Origin: Glycomyces artemisiae
GTDB taxonomy: Bacteria; Actinomycetota; Actinomycetes; Mycobacteriales; Micromonosporaceae
Length of the DNA: 64,000 bases
Reading direction: 5' to 3'
Assembly: GCF_003002955.1 (NCBI RefSeq)
Contig: NZ_PVTJ01000005.1
Coordinates: 1 to 64,000 of the forward strand
Made by a program: the position numbers and the translations under genes. Numbering within the stretch: position 1 is the first letter of the stretch; each line of letters begins with the position of its first letter. Below the pieces are notes generated by a model that had not been told where the DNA came from, ran no database searches, and saw only the letters and a list, made by a program, of their open reading frames with translations. Of this stretch, positions 1 to 9,789 are shown one piece after another.

Positions 1-79
1 CCAGTTCGGTGAACAGCGGCTCCAGGTGGGCGTACTCGCCGGATTTGGTCCTGCGCTGTTCCTGTCGTGTGTCGGTCAT
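1..79 (-). CDS. N-terminus of a probable SigF/SigB-family sigma factor (partial)
   Basis: Only the first 26 codons lie in the window; the gene runs off the left edge. The peptide begins MTDTRQEQRRTKSGEYAHLE and continues with PLFTEL, a YxHLxPLFxEL pattern I associate with the N-terminus of stress/sporulation sigma factors of the SigB/SigF/SigG group. The ATG at 79 has a good ribosome-binding site (GGGAGGA) upstream. It is divergent from a MEDS-domain anti-sigma-type ATPase at 346, a natural partner for this sigma class. The family call rests on few residues and on that neighbour. Confidence 0.55.
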   Translation of the reverse strand, partial: MTDTRQEQRRTKSGEYAHLEPLFTEL

Positions 80-345
80 TTTCGTCGTCCTCCCGTATCG
101 CTTGTGGGCGGGGCGCAGACGCCGTGCGTGTCCGTCTATTTGCTCCTGTGCTCCAGAGTTGCCGGGGTGCCCTCCGGGCGTCATTCTCCTCATAATAAGT
201 GCCGCTCACGGCAATGTCACCTACCGGGCGGTAACCTATTGAATAAACTCGTTTGTGGTGCGCATCACATGTCAATGTTCGAGAGGCACGACAGTGATCG
301 ACTGCATGCGCCCTGTGGCACTATTGGATTCGAAGGAGGGCGGAA

Positions 346-1284
346 ATGACCACAGGGGCAGACCGTGCTGCTGAGGAACCGTTCCACCACCCAGCGTTCT
401 ACTATTCCGGGCCCGCCGAGTACCTCGCCGGCACCATTCCGTTCATCGAATCCGCGCTCAGCGCAGGCGAGCCCGCCGCGGTCTCCGTTCCCGGCCCCAA
501 CCTCGAACTCATCCGCGACGCGCTCGGCGCGGCGAGCGAGCACGTCCTGCTGCTCGACATGACCGAGGAGGGCGCCAATCCCGGGCGCATCATCCCCGGC
601 GTGCTCCGCGAGTTCGCCGACCGCCACCCGGGCCGGCGAGTCAGCATCATCGGCGAGCCGATCTGGCCCTGGCGCACCGACATCGAGTACCCCGCGTGCG
701 CCCAGCACGAGGCGCTCATCAACCTCGCCTTCGCCGGCCGCGACGCCGCCATCCTGTGCCCCTACGACCTCGACGGCCTCGACGAGCGCGCGATCGCCGA
801 CTCCCTCGCCACCCACCCGGTCCTCATGGACGCCAAGGGGACCCGCAAGAGCGCCGACTACGACCCCGGCCGCGTCATCGACGGCTACAACGAGCCGCTG
901 CCGGCCGCGCCGCGCTCAGCCGTGGAACGCGGCGTCGACCGCTACTCGGTGGACAACGCCCGATGGTTCACCACCGCGTACGGCCGCAACGCGGGACTGT
1001 CCGCCCACCGCCTCGTCGATCTCGAAATCGCCGTCACCGAACTGATCACCAACAGCATCGGCTACGGCGGCGGCACGGCACTGCTGCGGATCTGGACGGA
1101 CGGCGACCTCCTCGTATGCGAGGTCAGCGACGCCGGGCACATCACCGACCCGCTCGCAGGCCGCCGCCCGGTCGACGACGCCCAGGGCGGCGGCCTGCTG
1201 CTGGTCAACCATGTTGTCGACCTGCTCCGCATGCACACCGGTCCCGCAGGCACCACCGTGCGGGTCTACCTGCGGCTTCCCTAG
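346..1284 (+). CDS. MEDS-domain anti-sigma regulatory factor (serine kinase type)
   Basis: 312 residues. The N-terminal part (about 15-165, beginning FHHPAFYY) looks like a MEDS sensory domain. The C-terminal part (about 205-312) is a GHKL ATPase of the RsbW/anti-sigma type, with the N-box ELITNSIGYG at about 232-241 and the G1-box SDAG at 261-264. Such proteins bind and inactivate SigB/SigF-type sigma factors and phosphorylate anti-anti-sigma factors. The start has a strong site (GGAGGG, 5 nt spacing). The divergent sigma gene at 79 is the likely target or partner. No anti-anti-sigma gene is visible here, so the partner-switching circuit would be completed elsewhere. Confidence 0.8.
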   Translation: MTTGADRAAEEPFHHPAFYYSGPAEYLAGTIPFIESALSAGEPAAVSVPGPNLELIRDALGAASEHVLLLDMTEEGANPGRIIPGVLREFADRHPGRRVSIIGEPIWPWRTDIEYPACAQHEALINLAFAGRDAAILCPYDLDGLDERAIADSLATHPVLMDAKGTRKSADYDPGRVIDGYNEPLPAAPRSAVERGVDRYSVDNARWFTTAYGRNAGLSAHRLVDLEIAVTELITNSIGYGGGTALLRIWTDGDLLVCEVSDAGHITDPLAGRRPVDDAQGGGLLLVNHVVDLLRMHTGPAGTTVRVYLRLP

Positions 1285-1357
1285 CACCTCGGCTCTCCCA
1301 GCGGGACGAGGCTCGCCAGCGCCCGCCGTCGCCGGTCCGCTCGATCGGGTCGACCAT

Positions 1358-3016
1358 TCAGGACGCGCGGAGGACCAGCGTGCAGCGGCCCGTCGCGGGA
1401 AGCGGCACGTACAGCCGGATTCCGTGGGCCGCATCGGTGCCGCCGAGGTGCGTGTAGTCCTCGCCCGGGTGGTAGCCGCGGGTGAACGCGCCTCTGGCGT
1501 CGACCTCGACCGTGATCCTGTCGCCGCCCTTGCGGTAGACCGCCGTCGTGCCTTCGGGCTCGAAGCCGCCGTCGACGGGCCGGACGCCTTCGAGTTCGCC
1601 GCCGTCGCGGAAGGCCAGTTCGAGGACCTGGCGCACCCGGCCCGGATCGGCCGCGATCTGCACCGCCACTTCGCGTTCGCCCACGGTGATCTGGACGCTC
1701 GTCTCCAGCGCGACCGGCTCGGCGGGCCGGTGCGCGAAGTCCATCGCCGCGGAGAACCGGCCCTCGTCGGCCAGGTCGTAGACCGCGTCCCCGCGCCGGA
1801 ACCCGGCCGGAAGCGGCCCGTAGTAGGCCGCGCTCGCCCGCTCGCGCAGCAGGAACGTGCTGCCGTCGGCGTCGAGCCCGTCGGCCCGGAACGGCCCGAG
1901 CCCGAAGAAGTCCCTGGAGAGCCGCACCGAGTCCAGGACCGCGTCGCCTGCGAAGAGCCGCAGGAACGTCGGGTTCGTCGCGAGCCCGGACCGGATGCGG
2001 CCGTGCGCCGCGTAGTCCGAGCCGCCGTACACGGTCGCGGCGAAGTCCCCGTCCCGCGACACGGCCAGGCCCGACCCCGCGAACACCGCCGTGCCCGCCT
2101 TGCGGGCCTCGGGCTCGGGAAGCTCCCCGGCCAGGTCCGGTTCGAGGAGGATTTCCGTCAGGGCGCTCGCCGGGTCGGCGATCCCCTCGATGCCCGCCGC
2201 GACGGCCGCGAAGTCGCCGCGCCCGCGCCGGATCGCGAACCGCCGGAACTGCATCAGGAACGGCGCCAACGCGATCGTCCCCCTCTGGTCCTGCCGCCGC
2301 GAGTGGACCGTCTCCACGGTGCCGTCGGGCAGGGTCGCGGCCGCGACGGCCTCCAGGCTGCGCTCGACCAGGTCGAGGAGCGCGGGGCGGCCGAGGTGCT
2401 CGCCGATGGCGACGAGCGCCGGGTTCGACACCCACAGCGCGTAGTTCGGGCTCCGCTCCGAATACCAGCCGTCGGCGTCGATGTCGACGCCCTCGGCCAG
2501 CCACTCGTCGACGCGCGCCACCAGCCGCTCGTCGGGCCAGTGCCGGTGGAGCTTCGCGAGCGCCGACGACAGCTCCCACCGGTGGTTCGGGGTGTGCACC
2601 CCGCCGAGCCGCAGCGGCTCCGCGGCGCGGGCCGCGACCGCGGCCAGCGAGTCCCCGAGGGCCGCGAACCCCTCCGGGGCGATTTCCAAGAGCGCGTAGG
2701 TGTCGCACAGGTCGTTGACGGTGAAGGCCGTGTCGGGGGGCGAGGCGAAGTTCTCGCCGTCGAACAGCCCGTTGCCGGCCTGCATCCCGGCCAGGAATTC
2801 CACGAGCCGCTGCGCCGCGCCCTCGGCCTCCGCCGACGCGAAGAACGCCGACGCCGGGTTCACCGCGCACGCCACCAGCGCCTTCGCGGCGCCCATGACC
2901 GCCCGGTGGTGCGGGTCGGACCCCAGCAGGGCGTCCACCCCGCCGAGCACCTCCCGCGCCCGCGCATCCGCTGCGGCGGTCGCGGCGCCGGCGAACTCAG
3001 TCCTTGAGTCCCGCAT
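1358..3016 (-). CDS. Putative polysaccharide lyase / heparinase-like protein of a sugar ABC operon
   Basis: 552 residues without signal peptide. The first 330 residues are helical and Ala/Leu rich, with motifs such as NDLCDTYALL and HTPNHRWELSSALA that recall (alpha/alpha)6-toroid lyases or glycosidases; the rest looks like a beta-sandwich ending in RCTLVLRAS. That is the architecture of heparinase II/III-like and alginate-lyase-like enzymes, but I see no diagnostic catalytic motif, so the reaction is unknown. It overlaps the upstream permease gene by 20 nt and is last in the operon, so it probably processes the imported oligosaccharide inside the cell. An unsaturated-glycan hydrolase is an alternative. 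Confidence 0.5.
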   Translation of the reverse strand: MRDSRTEFAGAATAAADARAREVLGGVDALLGSDPHHRAVMGAAKALVACAVNPASAFFASAEAEGAAQRLVEFLAGMQAGNGLFDGENFASPPDTAFTVNDLCDTYALLEIAPEGFAALGDSLAAVAARAAEPLRLGGVHTPNHRWELSSALAKLHRHWPDERLVARVDEWLAEGVDIDADGWYSERSPNYALWVSNPALVAIGEHLGRPALLDLVERSLEAVAAATLPDGTVETVHSRRQDQRGTIALAPFLMQFRRFAIRRGRGDFAAVAAGIEGIADPASALTEILLEPDLAGELPEPEARKAGTAVFAGSGLAVSRDGDFAATVYGGSDYAAHGRIRSGLATNPTFLRLFAGDAVLDSVRLSRDFFGLGPFRADGLDADGSTFLLRERASAAYYGPLPAGFRRGDAVYDLADEGRFSAAMDFAHRPAEPVALETSVQITVGEREVAVQIAADPGRVRQVLELAFRDGGELEGVRPVDGGFEPEGTTAVYRKGGDRITVEVDARGAFTRGYHPGEDYTHLGGTDAAHGIRLYVPLPATGRCTLVLRAS

Positions 3017-3875
3017 TGATGTCCTCGTTCATGACGTACTTCTGGAACACGATGAAGATGAGCACGAGCGGCAGGATCGACATCACCGACGCGGCCAGCA
3101 GCAGCGGCCAGTCGATGTTCTCGGCGCCCACGATGCTGCGCAGCGCGATCTGGAGCGTGAACTTCCGCTCGTCGCCGACCACGATCAGCGGCCACACGTA
3201 GTCGTTCCAGCGCCACTGGAACGAGAAGATCGCCAGCGTCATGATGATGGGCCGCGACATCGGCAGCATGATCCGGAAGAAGATCCCCGCCTCGCGGGCG
3301 CCGTCGATGCGCGCGGCCTCCACGATGTCGTCGGGCACCGACAGGAAGAACTGCCGGAACATGAACACGCCCGTGACCGTGAGGATCGAGGGCACCACGA
3401 GCCCCGCGAACGAGTCGTACATGCCGAGGTCCCGGATCACCAGGAACGTCGGCGACATGATCACCTCGGTCGGGAGCATCGTCGTCGCCAGGAGGCAGAC
3501 GAAGAAGATCCGCACCCACCGCTGCTCCCGGTACTTCGCGAGCGCGTACCCGGTCATGGCGCTCGCCATCACCGTCAGCACCGTGGTCGTGAGCGCCACC
3601 GCGAGCGTGTTCGAGAAGTACAGCATGAAGTCGAACCGGTCCCACGCCTTCTCGAACCCGGCGACCGTCGGGTCCTCGGGCAGGAACGACAGCGGGTACT
3701 GGAACAGCTCCGAGCCGGGTTTGAAGGCGCTCAAGAGGAACCAGAGCAGCGGGAACGCGTACACGGCGGCGAGCAGCCACAGGAACGCGGTCATGGGGAT
3801 CGCGGAGCCGAGCTCCTTCGCCTTGCGGGCCTTGCGGGTGCGCGGTTCGCCCGCGGTGGTCGTCAGGGTGCTCAT
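2997..3875 (-). CDS. Carbohydrate ABC transporter permease (MalG/CUT1 type)
   Basis: 292 residues, beginning MSTLTTTAGE. It has about six membrane segments and the cytoplasmic EAA loop (EAARIDGAREAGIFFRIMLP) that docks the ATPase. Length and order match the second permease of CUT1 sugar importers. The ATG overlaps the stop of the preceding permease by 4 nt (ATGA), indicating translational coupling. The open frame extends far upstream, but only this start gives the family N-terminus. No ATPase is encoded in the operon; such systems often share an MsiK-type ATPase encoded elsewhere (family knowledge). Confidence 0.9.
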   Translation of the reverse strand: MSTLTTTAGEPRTRKARKAKELGSAIPMTAFLWLLAAVYAFPLLWFLLSAFKPGSELFQYPLSFLPEDPTVAGFEKAWDRFDFMLYFSNTLAVALTTTVLTVMASAMTGYALAKYREQRWVRIFFVCLLATTMLPTEVIMSPTFLVIRDLGMYDSFAGLVVPSILTVTGVFMFRQFFLSVPDDIVEAARIDGAREAGIFFRIMLPMSRPIIMTLAIFSFQWRWNDYVWPLIVVGDERKFTLQIALRSIVGAENIDWPLLLAASVMSILPLVLIFIVFQKYVMNEDINAGLKD

Positions 3876-4801
3876 GCGCCTCGCCTCCGGTTGACCCACA
3901 TCTGGAGCAGCGCGATGGACAGGAGGATGAGCAGCAGGATCATCGACACCGCGCTGGCGTAGCCGATGTCGGCGCGTTTGAAGCCGGTCTCGTAGATGTA
4001 CTGGATGAGGAACACGTTGGAGGTGCCGGGCCCGCCGCCGTTGAGCGCCTGGACCATCGCGAACTCCTTCATGGCGCCCAGCGAGGACAGCAGCACCACG
4101 AGGAACGAAGTGGGCGCGATCGACGGGAGCGTGATGTGGCGGAACCGCTGCCAGGCGTTCGCGCCGTCGATCTCGGCGGCCTCGTAGTAGGCGCGCGGCA
4201 CGTTCTTGAGCGCGGCGATGAAGATGAGCATGTTGAACGCGGTGCCGCCCCAGGTGGCGGCCATGACCACGACCATGAGCGCCAGGTCCGGGTCGGTCTG
4301 CCACGCGAGCGGGTTCCCGCCGAGCTCGGAGACGACGTAGTTGACGAAGCCGAAGCTCTCGCCGAACATCCACCGCCAGATCACCCCGGCGACGATGGGG
4401 GAGATGAGCCACGGGAAGAAGAACACGACCTTCGCGGCGGCGCGGCCCTTGGCGTAGTCGGAGACCAGGAGCGAGGCCACGGTCAGCGACATGACGTACA
4501 TGAGCGGGACGCTGAGGACCGCGAACAGGAGGCTTCGGGTGAGCGCCTGGTAGAACGTCGGGTCGCCGAACAGCTTCTCGTAGTTGGCGAGGCCGATGAA
4601 GTCGTAGTCGCCGATGCCGGTGTAGTCGGTGAACGAGTAGATCAGGCCCAGGCTGCCGGGCCAGACGAAGAACACGGCGAACAGGACGATGCTGAGTCCG
4701 GCGAGCCCGATCGGCGCGAGCCGGTACTTGGGGCGCCGGCCCTTGCCGGGCCGCGCGAGCGGCCCGGCCGGGGCTTCGGTGTCGATGGCGGTGGCCGTCA
4801 A
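3872..4801 (-). CDS. Carbohydrate ABC transporter permease (MalF/CUT1 type)
   Basis: 309 residues: a cytoplasmic basic N-terminus (RPGKGRRPKYR), a first membrane helix at about 30-52, five further helices, and the EAA motif EAAEIDGANAWQRFRHITLP. It is the MalF-like partner of the next permease. It starts 3 nt after the stop of the binding-protein gene and overlaps the second permease by 4 nt, so all three form one transcription unit. Substrate is unknown; the lyase-like enzyme downstream suggests an oligosaccharide. Confidence 0.9.
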   Translation of the reverse strand: MTATAIDTEAPAGPLARPGKGRRPKYRLAPIGLAGLSIVLFAVFFVWPGSLGLIYSFTDYTGIGDYDFIGLANYEKLFGDPTFYQALTRSLLFAVLSVPLMYVMSLTVASLLVSDYAKGRAAAKVVFFFPWLISPIVAGVIWRWMFGESFGFVNYVVSELGGNPLAWQTDPDLALMVVVMAATWGGTAFNMLIFIAALKNVPRAYYEAAEIDGANAWQRFRHITLPSIAPTSFLVVLLSSLGAMKEFAMVQALNGGGPGTSNVFLIQYIYETGFKRADIGYASAVSMILLLILLSIALLQMWVNRRRGA

Positions 4802-4804
4802 GGT

Positions 4805-6073
4805 CTACTCGCAGATGATGTTCTCGTTGAGCGAAGCGATGATGTTCGCGATGGTGGTGGCGACGTCCTGCTCCCCGTTGGCGAGCTTCACGGCCTCGTC
4901 CTTGAGCGGGTCGGCGTCGGACCCGGAGGTCTGGCCCCTGTAGGTCATCTGGAGGGCGCTGCTCTCCTGCGCGGAGGAGACCGGGTCGGAGGCCGCGATC
5001 TCCTCGTTGTACAGGTCGAAGCTCGCCTGGGAGTCGCCGTAGTCGATGTCGAGGCCCTGGATGACCGGGAGGAACCCGGAGATCTCCGAGATCTCGGTGT
5101 AGTTCTCGGCGCTGAACAGCCAGTTCAGGAAGTCGAGCGCGGCCTTGGACTTCTCGCCGCTGTAGACCACGATGTAGCCGCCGCCGAGGTTGGTGGCGCG
5201 GCGGGTCTGGGCGGGCATGAGGGCCGAGGCCCACTCGAAGTCGGCGATGTTCGCCTGGAAGTCGGCGACCTGCCACGAACCCGAGTAGTAGGCCGCGACC
5301 TGGCCGGACTTGAACAGGGCGTTCGCGTCGTCGCCGGAGACCCACACGGAGCGGGGCATGACGTCGTCGTCGTTGATGTCGGCGAAGAACTGGAGCGCCG
5401 CGGTCGTCTCGGCCTCCTTCGTCGAGTACGTGCAGTCGTCGCCGAGGGTGAACCCGTCGGACCCGAACTGGTACATCATCGAGCGCAGGCGGTGCGAGGA
5501 CGGGTCCATGACGAGCCCGTAGCGCGCTCCAGTCGCGGCTTTGACCTCCTTGACCGCGGAGATGAACTCATCCCAGGTCCAGATCTGGTCCGCCGTGGTC
5601 GGGTACGTGACGCCGGCCTGGTCGAAGAGGCTCTTGTTGACGTAGAGGCCCACGGCGGTGAGGTCGGTGAGGAAGGTCGGGACGGCGCCGTCCTCGTTCT
5701 CGGTGACCAGGTTCTCCATGACGCCGCGCTCGGCGGCGAGGTCGGAGAGGTCTTCGAGCTGATTCATCCAGATCGGGTCGATCGCGGTGACGCGGGCGAG
5801 GTCGGGCAGTCCGTCGGCCTGGGCGGCGTTGCGGAGCTTGGTGCCGAAGTCGTCGTACGGGACGTCGTCGATGTCGACGGTGACACCGGTCTCCTCGAAG
5901 TACTTGTCGGCCATCTTCTGGAAGCCGCCGCCCTGGTTGGCGTCGCCCGACAGCCAGAACTTGATGGTGTCGGCCGAGCCTTCGTCGCCGCCGCCGCCGA
6001 TGAACCCGCAGGCGCTGAGGGGGAGGGCCGCCGCACCGGCGGTGCCGGCGCTGAGAACCAGTCTTCTCTTCAT
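4805..6073 (-). CDS. Sugar ABC transporter substrate-binding lipoprotein
   Basis: 422 residues. Start chosen at the ATG giving MKRRLVLSAG, so the basic n-region and lipobox (LSAC, Cys at about 23) form a normal lipoprotein signal; the in-frame ATG 36 nt upstream would add a charged leader. The mature protein is a type 1 extracellular solute-binding protein: TIKFWLSGD at the start, a central KSLFDQAGV segment, and YYSGSWQVADFQ. It delivers sugar to the two permeases that follow. Gly/Asp-rich residues after the Cys form the usual flexible linker. It is first in the operon; a palindromic AAGCGCTT lies about 50 nt upstream. Confidence 0.9.
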   Translation of the reverse strand: MKRRLVLSAGTAGAAALPLSACGFIGGGGDEGSADTIKFWLSGDANQGGGFQKMADKYFEETGVTVDIDDVPYDDFGTKLRNAAQADGLPDLARVTAIDPIWMNQLEDLSDLAAERGVMENLVTENEDGAVPTFLTDLTAVGLYVNKSLFDQAGVTYPTTADQIWTWDEFISAVKEVKAATGARYGLVMDPSSHRLRSMMYQFGSDGFTLGDDCTYSTKEAETTAALQFFADINDDDVMPRSVWVSGDDANALFKSGQVAAYYSGSWQVADFQANIADFEWASALMPAQTRRATNLGGGYIVVYSGEKSKAALDFLNWLFSAENYTEISEISGFLPVIQGLDIDYGDSQASFDLYNEEIAASDPVSSAQESSALQMTYRGQTSGSDADPLKDEAVKLANGEQDVATTIANIIASLNENIICE

Positions 6074-6120
6074 TGAGCTCTCTTTTCGGGAAGGGGATGC
6101 GAGTGCCACAGGTCACTCGG

Positions 6121-6133
6121 TGAAGCGCTTGCC
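6121..6133 (-). promoter_or_regulatory. Possible LacI-type operator ahead of the sugar ABC operon
   Basis: tgaagcgcttgcc contains the perfect 8-bp palindrome AAGCGCTT at 6123-6130, a core typical of LacI-family operators. It lies about 50 nt upstream of the binding-protein ATG, where a repressor of the operon would sit. No LacI-family gene is in the window, and an 8-bp match alone is weak. Confidence 0.25.
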
Positions 6134-6188
6134 CGAAACTACCAGACTTTCGACTAGCGCGCGACAGTAGGTTCCCACCAGTGCTTTT

Positions 6189-6220
6189 GCAGGCCCCGGA
6201 CGCGCACTTCCGGGGCCTGC
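6189..6220 (-). terminator. Hairpin between convergently reading neighbours
   Basis: Perfect 11-bp inverted repeat (gcaggccccgg / ccggggcctgc) with a 10-nt loop, 45 nt past the stop of the small membrane protein gene on the minus strand. It has no T tract on either strand, so termination is inferred from position and stability only. Confidence 0.4.
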
Positions 6221-6264
6221 GAGCGCGCTTGCGGCGCTTGGGAACGCGATTGAAAGCCCTGGTG

Positions 6265-6630
6265 TCAGTCGGCCTTCGCGGCGGCCGCCTTCTCCTCGGT
6301 CTTCGCGAGCTCGGCCGGGGCTTCGGCCTTCGCGGCCCGCTCGGCTGCGGCGGCGGCCTCCACGGCCTCGTCGGCCGCCTGCTTCAGGAGCTCGGCCGTG
6401 CGCTGGGCGGTGCGCTCGGCGGCGTCGAAGAGAGCTGACATGACGACGAGGGTCGAGCCGATGAGCACCAGCGCGAGGCCCGCGGCGCCGCCGGAGACGA
6501 GGAAGGGCATCTGGCCGTCGACGTAGGCCAGCTCGGCCATGCCCATCCAGCCGAGGGTGAGGACGGCGCCGCCGGCCAGCCAGAACAGGATGCCGAGCAG
6601 ACGCAAACGGGCGGTAGGGGAACCGGACAC
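6265..6630 (-). CDS. Small two-helix membrane protein with Ala/Glu-rich tail
   Basis: About 121 residues. Two membrane helices (LRLLGILFWLAGGAVLTLGW and FLVSGGAAGLALVLIGSTLV) are followed by a long charged Ala/Glu/Lys segment, probably a cytoplasmic helix or coiled coil. I chose the GTG at 6630 because GGAG sits 6 nt before it (GGAGTCAATTGTG); the ATG 12 nt upstream has no visible binding site. I do not recognise the family. It is divergent from the secreted protease gene and shares a 130-nt AT-rich control region with it. Confidence 0.6.
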   Translation of the reverse strand: MSGSPTARLRLLGILFWLAGGAVLTLGWMGMAELAYVDGQMPFLVSGGAAGLALVLIGSTLVVMSALFDAAERTAQRTAELLKQAADEAVEAAAAAERAAKAEAPAELAKTEEKAAAAKAD

Positions 6631-6672
6631 AATTGACTCCATTGGGGACGTATGAGGGTTTGTCGGGAATCT

Positions 6673-6712
6673 GTTACTACGAGGTAACCAAATCTATCAA
6701 TATTTTGGTACC
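6673..6712. promoter_or_regulatory. AT-rich inverted repeats between divergent genes
   Basis: In a 128-nt gap between divergent genes, GTTAC (6673-6677) and GTAAC (6684-6688) form an inverted repeat. Overlapping it, ggtaacc (6683-6689) and ggtacc (6707-6712) flank an AT-rich stretch. The base composition contrasts sharply with the surrounding genes and suggests shared promoter/operator DNA. No regulator is assigned. Confidence 0.35.
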
Positions 6713-6758
6713 TTGTGACAGATGCCATAGCCCGTTTTCTCCTGAAGGGTGACCTTTC

Positions 6759-7916
<1,158 letters not shown>

Positions 7917-7927
7917 CGCCGCGATCA

Positions 7928-7956
7928 GGAGGACCCGGCCCCGCGCCGGGTCCTCC
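7928..7956 (+). terminator. Terminator after the S8 protease gene
   Basis: Perfect 12-bp stem (ggaggacccggc / gccgggtcctcc) with a 5-nt loop, starting 12 nt past the stop and followed by gcgtttg. A strong GC hairpin with only a short T run. Confidence 0.65.
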
Positions 7957-8156
7957 GCGTTTGCGCCCCCGCCGCAACGGACACCCGGTCCGCACTGCCG
8001 CCCGCGCCGATGCCCCAGACTGGTCCTCCGCCGCGCTCCGCTGGAAGCGAACACGGAGCCCAGCCGCGTCCGATCGTCGCCCCGACGGGCTAAGGTCTGG
8101 ATTGGCAGCCGCAACGCTGAGCCCATATCGCCGAGACAGAATGAAGGTGCAAAGAC

Positions 8157-8810
8157 ATGGAGCATTCGATTCCATTCTCCTCGCAGCTGGAGAAGGACGT
8201 CGTCAACGCGATCGCCCGCCGGGGCAACGGGGGCGCGACCGAGCCCGGTCTGGACGCCATGGTCTTCGACCGCCTGCTCAAGGAGCGCATCATCTTCCTC
8301 GGCTCCGAGGTCACCTCCGAGCTCGCCAACCGGCTCTGCGCCCAGCTCATCCTGCTGGAGGCAGAGGACGACGAGCGCGACATCAAGCTCTACATCAACT
8401 CGCCCGGCGGCTCGGTCTACGACGGCATGGCCATCTACGACACCATGCAGTTCATCAAGAACGACGTCCAGACCATCGCCATGGGCATGGCCGCCTCCAT
8501 GGGCCAGCTGCTCCTGTGCGCCGGGACCTCGGGCAAGCGCTACGCGCTCCCGCACGCGCGCATCATGATGCACCAGCCCTCCGGCGGCATCGGCGGCACC
8601 GCCTCCGACGTGGCGATCCTCGCCGAGCAGATGCTCTACACCAAGCAGATGTTCCAGGAGCGCGTCGCCCACCACACCGGCCGCACTGTCGAGGAGATCG
8701 AGGCCGACTCCGACCGCGACCGCTGGTTCACCGCCGCCGAGGCGAAGGACTACGGCTTCATCGACCACGTCGTCCAGCGGGTGTCCGAAGTCCCCGCCGA
8801 GTCCAACTAG
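8157..8810 (+). CDS. clpP1: ATP-dependent Clp protease proteolytic subunit 1
   Basis: 217 residues of the S14 family. Catalytic Ser114 (GMAASMG), His139 (MMHQPSGG) and Asp188 (DRDRW) are all present. ClpP1 combines with ClpP2 into a mixed tetradecamer that degrades proteins fed by ClpX or ClpC. The gene is followed after 20 nt by clpP2 and then clpX. In many actinobacteria trigger factor (tig) precedes clpP1; here a secreted protease gene occupies that position, so the operon begins at clpP1. Confidence 0.96.
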   Translation: MEHSIPFSSQLEKDVVNAIARRGNGGATEPGLDAMVFDRLLKERIIFLGSEVTSELANRLCAQLILLEAEDDERDIKLYINSPGGSVYDGMAIYDTMQFIKNDVQTIAMGMAASMGQLLLCAGTSGKRYALPHARIMMHQPSGGIGGTASDVAILAEQMLYTKQMFQERVAHHTGRTVEEIEADSDRDRWFTAAEAKDYGFIDHVVQRVSEVPAESN

Positions 8811-8830
8811 ACACCCAGGAGGGGAACCTG

Positions 8831-9493
8831 ATGATGGACATCCACGCCCAGTCCGGAGCGTTCGACCCGCGGGCCCGCTACATCGTCCCGTCGTTCACCG
8901 AGAAGACCTCGTACGGGATCAAGGAGATGAACCCGTACAACAAGATGTTCGAGGACCGGATCATCTTCCTCGGGTCCCCCGTGGACGACACCTCGGCCAA
9001 CGACATCATGAGCCAGCTGATCGTCCTCGAAGGGAACGACCCCGACCGGGACATCATCATGTACATCAACTCGCCCGGCGGCTCGCTCACCGCGCTCATG
9101 GCCATCTACGACACCATGCAGTACGTGCGCCCGGACATCCAGACCGTGTGCATGGGCCAGGCCGCCTCGGCCGCCGCCGTGCTCCTCGCAGCCGGGACCC
9201 CCGGCAAGCGCACCGCGCTGCCGAACTCCCGCGTGATCATCCACCAGCCCGCCACCGAAGGCACCTTCGGCCAGGCGTCCGACATGGAGATCCAGGCCCG
9301 CGAGATCATGCGCATGCGCGACCAGCTGGAGAAGATCCTCGCCCGCCACACCGGACAGGACGTCACCAAGGTCCGCCGCGACATCGAGCGCGACAAGATC
9401 TTCACCGCCGACGAGGCCGTCGCCTACGGCCTGGTCGACAACGTCCTGACCTACCGCAAGAAGAACGCCCTGCCGGCCGAAGCCGCCGCGTAG
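8831..9493 (+). CDS. clpP2: ATP-dependent Clp protease proteolytic subunit 2
   Basis: 220 residues from the first of two adjacent ATGs, preceded at the right distance by AGGAGG (8817-8822). The family core includes [11 protein letters not shown], the nucleophile Ser in GQAASAAAV and the catalytic His in IIHQPATEG. The longer N-terminal tail ([20 protein letters not shown]) is typical of actinobacterial ClpP2. It is 20 nt downstream of clpP1 and must be co-transcribed and co-assembled with it. The reading frame is open for 2 kb upstream, but only this start fits both the family and the binding site. Confidence 0.95.
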   Translation: MMDIHAQSGAFDPRARYIVPSFTEKTSYGIKEMNPYNKMFEDRIIFLGSPVDDTSANDIMSQLIVLEGNDPDRDIIMYINSPGGSLTALMAIYDTMQYVRPDIQTVCMGQAASAAAVLLAAGTPGKRTALPNSRVIIHQPATEGTFGQASDMEIQAREIMRMRDQLEKILARHTGQDVTKVRRDIERDKIFTADEAVAYGLVDNVLTYRKKNALPAEAAA

Positions 9494-9513
9494 GACGCGC
9501 AGCCGCAGGAAGC

Positions 9514-9542
9514 GCGCGGCGGGCCCGCCCGGCCCGCCGCGC
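9514..9542 (+). terminator. Hairpin after clpP1-clpP2
   Basis: Perfect 12-bp stem (gcgcggcgggcc / ggcccgccgcgc) with a 5-nt loop, 20 nt past the clpP2 stop. No T tract follows, so it may attenuate rather than end transcription before clpX, which lies about 250 nt further on. The rest of the 9494-9789 gap shows no other clear feature. Confidence 0.45.
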
Positions 9543-9789
9543 CTCCCCGCGGCACCGAGCCCCCGTCTCCCGCCGATCGCCCCCGAGCCCCGCCCGTCCG
9601 CGATACCGTGGCGCTGGCGCACCCGCCGCCCGGTACCGGACCCGCCATCACGGTCTGAGACTGCCCTGGCGCCGTGGCCGCAAATGCGAAATACTGGATC
9701 GAGACACCGGTTCGTCCTGAATCAACGGAGCAATGCACGCACGCTCGGCGGCCCTGGATCGCATGCCGCCGAGGGAGGGAGTTACCGCG

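Noticed and set aside
8104..8156. ClgR-type operator upstream of clpP1
   Set aside because: Only a partial half-site (cgctgag) is visible.
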